Below, in pieces: positions 57,640 to 64,000 of a DNA stretch of 64,000 nucleotides. Numbering within the stretch: the stretch's first letter is position 1; every line of letters begins with the position of its first letter. Both the position numbers and the translations under genes were made by a program. Source of the stretch: Typhlomys cinereus (lineage: Eukaryota > Chordata > Mammalia > Rodentia > Platacanthomyidae); NCBI GenBank assembly GCA_023101885.1, contig JALPQD010000076.1:708897-772896 (forward strand). The letters are read 5' to 3'. The notes under the pieces were generated by a model. That model was not told the origin of the DNA, ran no database searches, and saw only the letters and a program-made list of their open reading frames with translations.

Positions 57640-58640
57640 TACATATGATGATTTTATTCATTTTTATTTAGCTTAACCATCTTCTTCTCCCCTCTTACAT
57701 TTCCCTCTCCCAAATAATATCCCAGAAAAAATGCTCCCTTACTTTTCTTAATCTCTGTCTTCCTGTCACCTATGTTCTATGTCTCATTTAAGGCATTCCC
57801 ACACTCTAATGACCCATTTCTGATTTCCTTACTTCTAATCACAATTCCAAGTTAAATACAGAAATGTAGAGATCTGAAATTGTGTTCCTGCAAGCAATTT
57901 TCTTTCTGGACCTGAGTCACCTTTACTTAGTATAATTTTTCAGTTGTTGCAATTAATCTGAAATTTGCGTAATTTTACTTAAGGAAAACTATTTAAATTA
58001 CATAGTGTACATATGTACCACATTTTCATTATTCAGTTGTTTGTTGGTGAACATATAGGCTGATTCCTTTTTCTAGCAGTCGTGACTTAGCAACAATGCA
58101 CATGGTTGACTAGGAATCTCTCTGTAGTTGGATATAGAATCTTTAGGCTATGTGCCCAAGAGTGGTATAGCTGGGTATAGTGGTAGTTCTATTTCTAGAT
58201 TTTACAGAACCTCCACAGATTTCCAATGGGTATCACAAATATTGAATAAACACTCTTTTTTCTTATGATTTTGATTACAATTTTTAAGCATTTATTAAGA
58301 ATCTTTACATCTTTATTCATTCAGGGACATTAGTCTATGTTTTATTGTTTCTTTGTCTAGATTTGGTGTCTGGACACCATTTGTTTGAAGTCAACAGACT
58401 TCAGCATTTGTTTTCTATTTTATGAAACAATTTGTGAAGCATTGGAGCTAGATTTTAAAGGCCTGGAAAAATTCTGTAGACTAGAAATTTCTTTCAGTTG
58501 GGAGAATTTTTATTATTGTGCCAAAGTCATTGCTATTCCTAGCTGTGCTGATGAATTTTATCCTTTTTTAATTTTGTGGATAATATTCATGTGAAAGTTC
58601 ACCAGTTTCTCTTAAGGATTTCCAGTTTAGCAGTCGTCGA
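57640..58640 (-). mobile_element. Old L1 (3' UTR tail, ORF2 C-terminus and RT piece, gapped)
   Basis: 'ttatttagcttaaccatctt' with C/T-rich tract (57680-57720), 'aaattacatagtgtacatat' and 'cattattcagttgtttgttg' (ORF2 C-terminal area, compare 9055-9110), 'aagagtggtatagctgg' (compare 9215), then a jump to 'ttattaagaatctttacatc' (RT area, compare 11060). Internal ORF2 sequence is missing. Very diverged. Confidence 0.6.
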
Positions 58641-58664
58641 GTTAGAATATTTAGAGTTGCAGTG

Positions 58665-58925
58665 GTTAGCATCAAGCCAACTTGACAAAAATCCAGAATC
58701 ATCTGAGAGTCAAGACTTTGGTTGTGTCTTAAGGGATTATCATGATTATGTGTGTTGAGTGGGAACACCAGCCCACTGTGGATAGGACCATTCCCTTGAG
58801 ATACTGGACTGTAGAAATGGATCTTAGATACAGTTCACATTCATCTGTCTGTTTCCTGACTGTGGATGGAGTTTGGCTGTTTCAAACTTCTGTAACTTTA
58901 CTTCCCTGAAGAGGATTGTAAGAAA
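58665..58925 (+). repeat. R1-type dispersed repeat, partial
   Basis: 'gccaacttgacaaaaatcca', 'ggacaaaaatc'-type start, then 'cagcccactgtggataggac', 'gtttcctgactgtggatgga'. Parallels 52095-52260 and 29760-29900. 58926-59400 shows nothing recognisable. Confidence 0.45.
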
Positions 58926-59411
58926 CAAGAAAAAAAAAAGCATTTTCTCCTTTAGGTTTTATTTTTTGTCACAATATTTTATAGTGAAAATTGGGAAAGA
59001 TACTAAATAGACTGTTTGTCATATGGTTTCTTTCATTCATTTTAACTTTATTAAAAATGCTACTTGCCCCTAAATGTATACTGAATAGAATGTTCAATGT
59101 TAGCTCGACAAGAATGCATGACCTGCTGTTGTTTGAAAAAGGAGACAATTGAGGCCAATTACATCTGATATTTTCATGGTTCTTTCAAACCACAATATGA
59201 ACTTTCAGTGTGCTTGTCCTGCCCACTTCTGACAAAGAGAGGTCAAAGTTTCCAAATAAAATAGAAAATTCACATTGTGAGTACACAATCTCAAATATAT
59301 AATTTTATTATATTTTCTTTAACAAGTATGTACATGTTTTAGTACAGTTCAGATTATAGTTACTCTCCCACAGTATCTACCATGTTTCTTCAACTCGTCA
59401 GCCCCCATTTT

Positions 59412-59441
59412 TTTTTAATTTTTTTTTTATTCAACTGTGTG

Positions 59442-59485
<44 letters not shown>

Positions 59486-59682
59486 ACCACGGACGAATTC
59501 GCGAACCACCATGGACGCCTCCACCTCCTTCTGCCCAGGTATTCACAGGCTCCGCCCTACCAGGACCGGAAACGCAGGCCGCCCCCGCTTCCTCCTGGCG
59601 TCTATACGTGGGATCTGGGATCCGAACTCAGGACCTTCCGCCTGCAAGGCGGAGGCTTAACCCCTGAGCCACCTCTCCAGCC
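59412..59682 (-). mobile_element. B2-like SINE (younger subfamily) with (TG)n
   Basis: Head at right ends 'gagccacctctccagccc'. B-box region 'ggatccgaact' (59618-59628), CpG-rich body 59485-59600, TG run 59442-59482, T-rich tail at left. A likely TSD cccccatttt lies at 59402-59411 and 59683-59692. Very similar to 60706-60983, so both are recent. The plus ORFs are SINE artefacts. Confidence 0.9.
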
Positions 59683-60705
59683 CCCCCATTTTAACTTTAA
59701 AACCTTCTTTCTCATGTTTATAAGTTTTTGTGTGCATCCACTGAGCTTGTAAAGAGTTTTTTTAGAACCATTTATTAAAGCATGGTAGGCTACTTGTGAT
59801 TACACAACAGGATACTATATGTTTCCTTGTCTCTCAGAACGTGGTAGCTGCAAATAATTCAGTATTAAGCCCCTCCAAATCCAGTGTCGGTTTTCTGGTC
59901 CAGTCTTGTATAAGCCAAGTGCCAGTAGCTGCTGTTCCTGTAAAATGATGGTGGCCATAACTATGTCATGCTTGGAAAGTGTCATTTCTCAGCCATTCTA
60001 TTAGTTCTCTCTTTCTTTCCACCCCTTTGCAAGCCTCAAGTGGATGAGATGAATGTCTTCTTCAGGTACAGCCACTGAATTACCAGCACCTTATGAAACC
60101 AAGGGTGACTGTAATCACATCCTTGCTGCTGGAGAGGTCTCTCTGAGTAAGTCTGCAAGTAGCCCTTGTCTGTGGGTATAAACAGATATTTTGAAGGCAA
60201 GTTGACCATCATAAGCAACATTTCAATGGTGGAGGGTGTCTAAGTATTGAAAATTCAAAACATGTATATACACACATATATTATTCAATTTGTAAAGAAT
60301 AACTGAGAATCCATGCATTCTTACCACAAATAGCAGAATTTGTCAGTTTCAACAGTACAAATTTCAAAGTAAGGAAAGTTGTTAGACATCTAAAAATACC
60401 TCTTGTTTCTAAAGGGAGAACAAACTGAGGGAAATTGTAATTCTCTTTTTGCTATTCTAGTAGAAAGCTAACTTCAAGAGAGGATCTCAGTGGAGACTAC
60501 CAAAGTAGAAAGCAGTTGTTAGAGAAAAAGTCTTTGTATGCTCTGTTGGAAATGGAGATCAAAAGAATGTCTGTTTCATGCTAGGGAATCAGTATATAGC
60601 TTATGGCTGCACACAGAGGACCAAATGCTAGGAAGCACACTAGTTCATAAGCATTCTAGAAGGCACTTTGTGATGCTAATGTAAAGGGCATAGTATAGAT
60701 ATTTT

Positions 60706-60983
60706 TTTTAATTTTATTATTTATTATTTAGTGCATGTATGTGTGTGTGCATGTGTGTATGTGTGTGTGTGTGTGTGTAGAACCACGGGCGAATTCAGGA
60801 ACCACCATGGACCACCTCCACCTCCTCCTTGACTCTGGGATTCACAAGCTCCGCCCTACCAGGACCGGAAACGCAGGCCGCCCCCACTTCCGCCCGGCGT
60901 CTATACGTGGGGTCTAGGATCCGAACTCAGGACCTTCCGCCTGCAAGGCAGAGGCTTAAGCCCTGAGCCACCTCTCCAGCCCC
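60706..60983 (-). mobile_element. B2-like SINE (younger subfamily) with (TG)n and 23-base TSD
   Basis: A perfect 23-base repeat at 60683-60705 and 60984-61006 flanks it. Head with A-box area 'ggctcagggcttaagcc' on minus (about 60952-60970), B-box 'ggatccgaact' (60917-60927 on plus), TG-rich part 60735-60779. Long exact TSD and CpG retention suggest a young insertion. Confidence 0.95.
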
Positions 60984-62790
60984 AAAGGGCATAGTATAGA
61001 TATTTTGGAAGTGATGTCTTGTTTGGGAAGAACACATTGGGAACCCATCTAGTCTCTTTGGTTCCCTTCCAGCTTCATCACCTCCTGTGAATCCATGACT
61101 TCTGTATTCAATGTGGGGGATGAGTATTCTGTTTTCACTATAGGAGCGCTAACTGGATAGGTTTACAAATGCATAATGATAAACAAAACTGAAGTATACT
61201 CACATACACCTTTTAAGTTGAATGGATGTCAACATGACAGAAGTGTCTTGCAGTGTCTAAACTGTTTGTAGATGGGCGACCCATGAGTGGACTTCTTGCT
61301 ATGTGCTTGTTGTTAGCTTACCATGGCATGATGGGACATCCATGGCATGATGGGACATCAGTGCTCCAACTCTTGGACAAACATAGTTTCCATCTCTGTT
61401 CTAAGTCCTTTTCACTATGGAAGAAGAGTGACAGTGTGCTAAATAGTTTTTAAGTTTACTGTATTTTCCCAAGGTGTTGAAGGAGTAATTTCTGTACTAC
61501 CCCAGCTTCCTTCTCCTGCTATCCTTTTTCTTATGTGAAAATATAATTTTCCAGTATTTACTTGTTGTTTTCACTTACTTTTCAACTATAACTGAATTAC
61601 AAAATTTTGTGTTTATCTCTGCCTTATCCAATTTCAGCACCAATTGTCCTATGTAATGTAGAACAATCTTTACCTCTATTGCTACAATTATGTACCGTTT
61701 TAAGTTCATTCCCAGTGATATCTCACTTGTCCTCCTAAACTATGCATAAAACACTATCTGTAATGTCTCTTTCATGAGACTGAAACTGCTTTACAAAATG
61801 GTCTAATAATTTAGTCATACTAACAATCAATTCATTCCAGTTTTAAATTTAGGTGAGTTTTATATACCTACTCTGTCCTCCTGAGGAAGTCTTTTTTGAC
61901 TTTTATTTACCAAGAGAACTGAGAATACCTACAGAGCATTTTATTCTTGTCAAATTTAAGAAATCCAGTGGGTAAATGTGAGGGGAATAGAAAAGTAGTA
62001 TCATATCCATTTTAGCAAGGTGGAATATACCTTCAAAAGATGGGATGATTATAAGAAGTCATGTCTTTCTGTTTAGATTTCATTCACACGTGTCTTCATT
62101 TAAAGCGAGTGTTCATAAAGTAGACGGGGCCAATTTTTATTGCCCACTCTTTCAGTACCACACAATTACACAATTGGTGAATTTCAAAAATCAGTGTTTA
62201 AGGTAATGCTCACAGATTAGAGCAATATTTTTCATGTTTGGTACAGTTTACTAGTAAGTGAATATTCACTCTGTTTCCAGTTTTTTCAACACAGCTTGTC
62301 TGCTACGTTAGTATTGACTGAGCATTTAATTAGCCATTTTATCATTTTCTTTTAATTATTCTGCTTCCTTATTCTTTTGCCCAATGTCCCAGATTTACAA
62401 TAAATAATGAATTCATTTTCATTTTCACATAAAAATATTCTTCGCGTATTATAGGATGCAGTATAATAGAAAAAATCCTTTACTTTTTAAATATTAACTG
62501 ACATGAACTGTAAAAATCACGGATTCTCTGTGACATTTTAATCATGTATCTGTATACATTATGTATCAATGGAGTCATTTCTCCTCATTGCCTCTCCTTC
62601 ATTTCCTGATTATCAAATGTATTCTAAGTTACTTAGTGTGCACCTTTTACAACTGTGAGCACAAGATCTAATTCATTATTCCATATTCATGAGGTATTTT
62701 TACAATCTCCATTTTATTATAAGAATCATGAACCTCATAAATATTTTACCCATATCAAGGAAATTAATCAGCTTCATCCAGAGACCTATT
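60984..62790. other. Intergenic, no gene; a 19-base tandem pair
   Basis: Exact tandem duplication catggcatgatgggacatc at 61322-61340 and 61341-61359. The rest is AT-rich with stops in all frames and no recognised repeat. Confidence 0.5.
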
Positions 62791-62794
62791 CCAA

Positions 62795-63115
62795 GCTGGG
62801 GTTAATGTTTGAGAAGGTTGTAGAACCTTTAAGAGGTAGATCTTTGCTGAAGGAAGGTACATAGGAGGGCATTAATTTTTGTAGTTCTGTCCTGCTTCCT
62901 CTAGCTTGTCTTTCCACCTCCTGGTGGTGGCTGTGGGGGCTGTGGTGACGTGGATCAGCCCCCTATTTATGCCTCAAGCCTTCCCTTCTGCTATGCAAGT
63001 CTCACCATAATGGACAACATTCCGTCTGGAGATGTTCACCAAACAAATACTCCTTTTCTCTCTTTCTGCCTGAGTTTGAGTACTGTCTCACAGCAAAAGA
63101 AAAGTAACAGCCACA
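62795..63115 (+). mobile_element. MaLR-like LTR (best-preserved copy)
   Basis: 'gtagaacctttaagaggtag', 'tctttgctgaaggaaggtac', 'tcctgcttcctctagc', 'caccataatggacaacattc', 'tcacagcaaaagaaaagtaa', in the order of rodent ORR1/MT-type MaLR LTRs. The usual AATAAA before the 3' end is mutated ('aacaaatac'). Confidence 0.6.
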
Positions 63116-63249
63116 GTCAGATTAACCATATAAGACTCCATGAAATAACCTCCCGGAGACACTTTTCTCTTAGACTCGGAGGTATTTCTCAGTTAGTTCC
63201 AATCAAAGAGAATGGTCGAGTGGCAGATGGATGCTGAGAGGCTCCAGGT

Positions 63250-63964
63250 TAGGAGTCAGCTCCATCTTCCTGCCAGCCTTGGGCTCACCAGGTGAGGCCG
63301 TGGCAACCCGCAGACACGAAATTCATCCTCGTCAGCTGCCGTAGTTACTTTTCTTTTTCTACTGTGAGACAACATTCACACTGGAGCAGAAAGGCATAGT
63401 TATTGGTCCACCACGGAGGCAGAGCAAACAAATGCAAACTGAGAGGAAGTAGGATTCAGCCGCCACACCTCAAGCCCACCCCATGTGACATGCTTTCCTT
63501 CAGCAGGACTCTGAAACTCATCCTTAGCAGCTAAGCCTACAACTTCCTATAAACAAAGCTTGACTCACCTTTCTAGCAGATAGTGACTTGCTTCAGAGTA
63601 ACAAAGGGAGAAAAGGGAATGGTTCGACAGGGCTGCTGGGAGGAGTCGGCGCCAAGTTGGAGGCTCGATGTTGATGGGCCGATACAAGAAAAGGACACTT
63701 TGCACGATCTTTAGCAACAGAGGAAGAGCAGGGAATGGAGACCACTAAGGTGGGGTAGAAGGAAGTGCGCTTCACAGGATGGAAGAGGGTAGGACAAAGG
63801 ACAGTAAGGGGACTTCTGCAGACAGCAGGGATATAGGTGGAAGGCTGTACAGGTGTGAAATCAAGGATGGTTGGATGACATGTGGGGATAGAATCCTGAG
63901 CAGGAGGATTCCGTAGAACGCCTAACTGTCTTGGCAATTTTCTTTTCATGTTTGAGAATCGTTA
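63250..63964 (+). repeat. GC-richer block ending in purine-rich section related to 33425-33630
   Basis: A CCAG/GTGAGG donor-like site at 63292 lies in 'gggctcaccaggtgaggccg', and the purine-rich section 63690-63915 aligns with 33425-33630. It may be the start of another duplication unit running off the window. The minus ORF 63593-63949 (118 aa) has low-complexity P/S/T content and no recognised domain. Confidence 0.4.
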
Positions 63965-64000
63965 ACCTCAATGTTGCTACATGGAAAAAATCCATCTACA

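Noticed and set aside
63593..63949. 118-aa minus ORF as a host gene
   Set aside because: Low-complexity Pro/Ser/Thr content in a purine-rich duplicated block; no domain, and the homologous block at 33425-33630 does not keep the frame.
1..64000. CRISPR arrays, bacterial operons, rRNA or tRNA genes
   Set aside because: No spaced direct repeats, ribosome binding sites or cloverleaf genes were seen; the only tRNA-like signals are SINE A/B boxes.

Overview
The window looks like gene-poor, AT-rich, repeat-dominated chromosomal DNA from a rodent, probably a myomorph. Reasons: many LINE-1 copies with a rodent-style G-rich 3' UTR; tRNA-derived SINEs ending in the B2-type 'gagccatctctccagccc' motif; B3/B4-like SINEs; MaLR-like LTRs; and long TG, CA and GA microsatellites. 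The species cannot be named from sequence alone. No convincing host protein-coding exon was found. Almost every longer open frame is an L1 ORF1/ORF2 remnant or a chance frame in L1 antisense, a SINE or a microsatellite.

Layout. Positions 1-1700 hold L1 and MaLR fragments and an old L1. Positions 1706-14362 are an L1-in-L1 stack: a 5'-truncated L1-A, a full-length-size but dead L1-B (about 6.5 kb without its insert) and a sense-strand L1-C nested in L1-B. The old L1 that received the stack resumes at 14363 and carries a TG-bearing SINE. Positions 16650-21300 hold an old L1 3' UTR and duplication unit 1, which is split by L1-E (19107-20780), an insertion with a foreign, polyadenylated segment at its 3' side. 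L1-D at 24127-27215 has the 5' inversion expected from twin priming. Positions 27.7-44 kb hold further copies of the duplicated unit, interspersed with MaLR-like repeats, L1 pieces, the unusual L1-G (39089-41301) and a probable solo LTR (about 44065-44545). L1-G keeps a CpG-rich 5' UTR, the N-terminal half of ORF1 and the 3' UTR but has lost ORF2. Positions 44.5-64 kb hold a long old L1, two more units, L1-I, three SINEs with visible target-site duplications, and long unremarkable intergenic stretches.

The most interesting signal outside the transposons is a degenerate duplicated unit, present about seven times, running mostly left to right. Six copies share a GC-richer, exon-like block ending in a good splice donor, and three keep a downstream TATAAAA motif. 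This could be the repeated first exon or promoter of a tandem gene or lncRNA family, or an unrecognised LTR-type repeat. The sequence alone does not decide. Transposon boundaries were assigned by comparing copies within the window, several with exact target-site duplications (TSDs).
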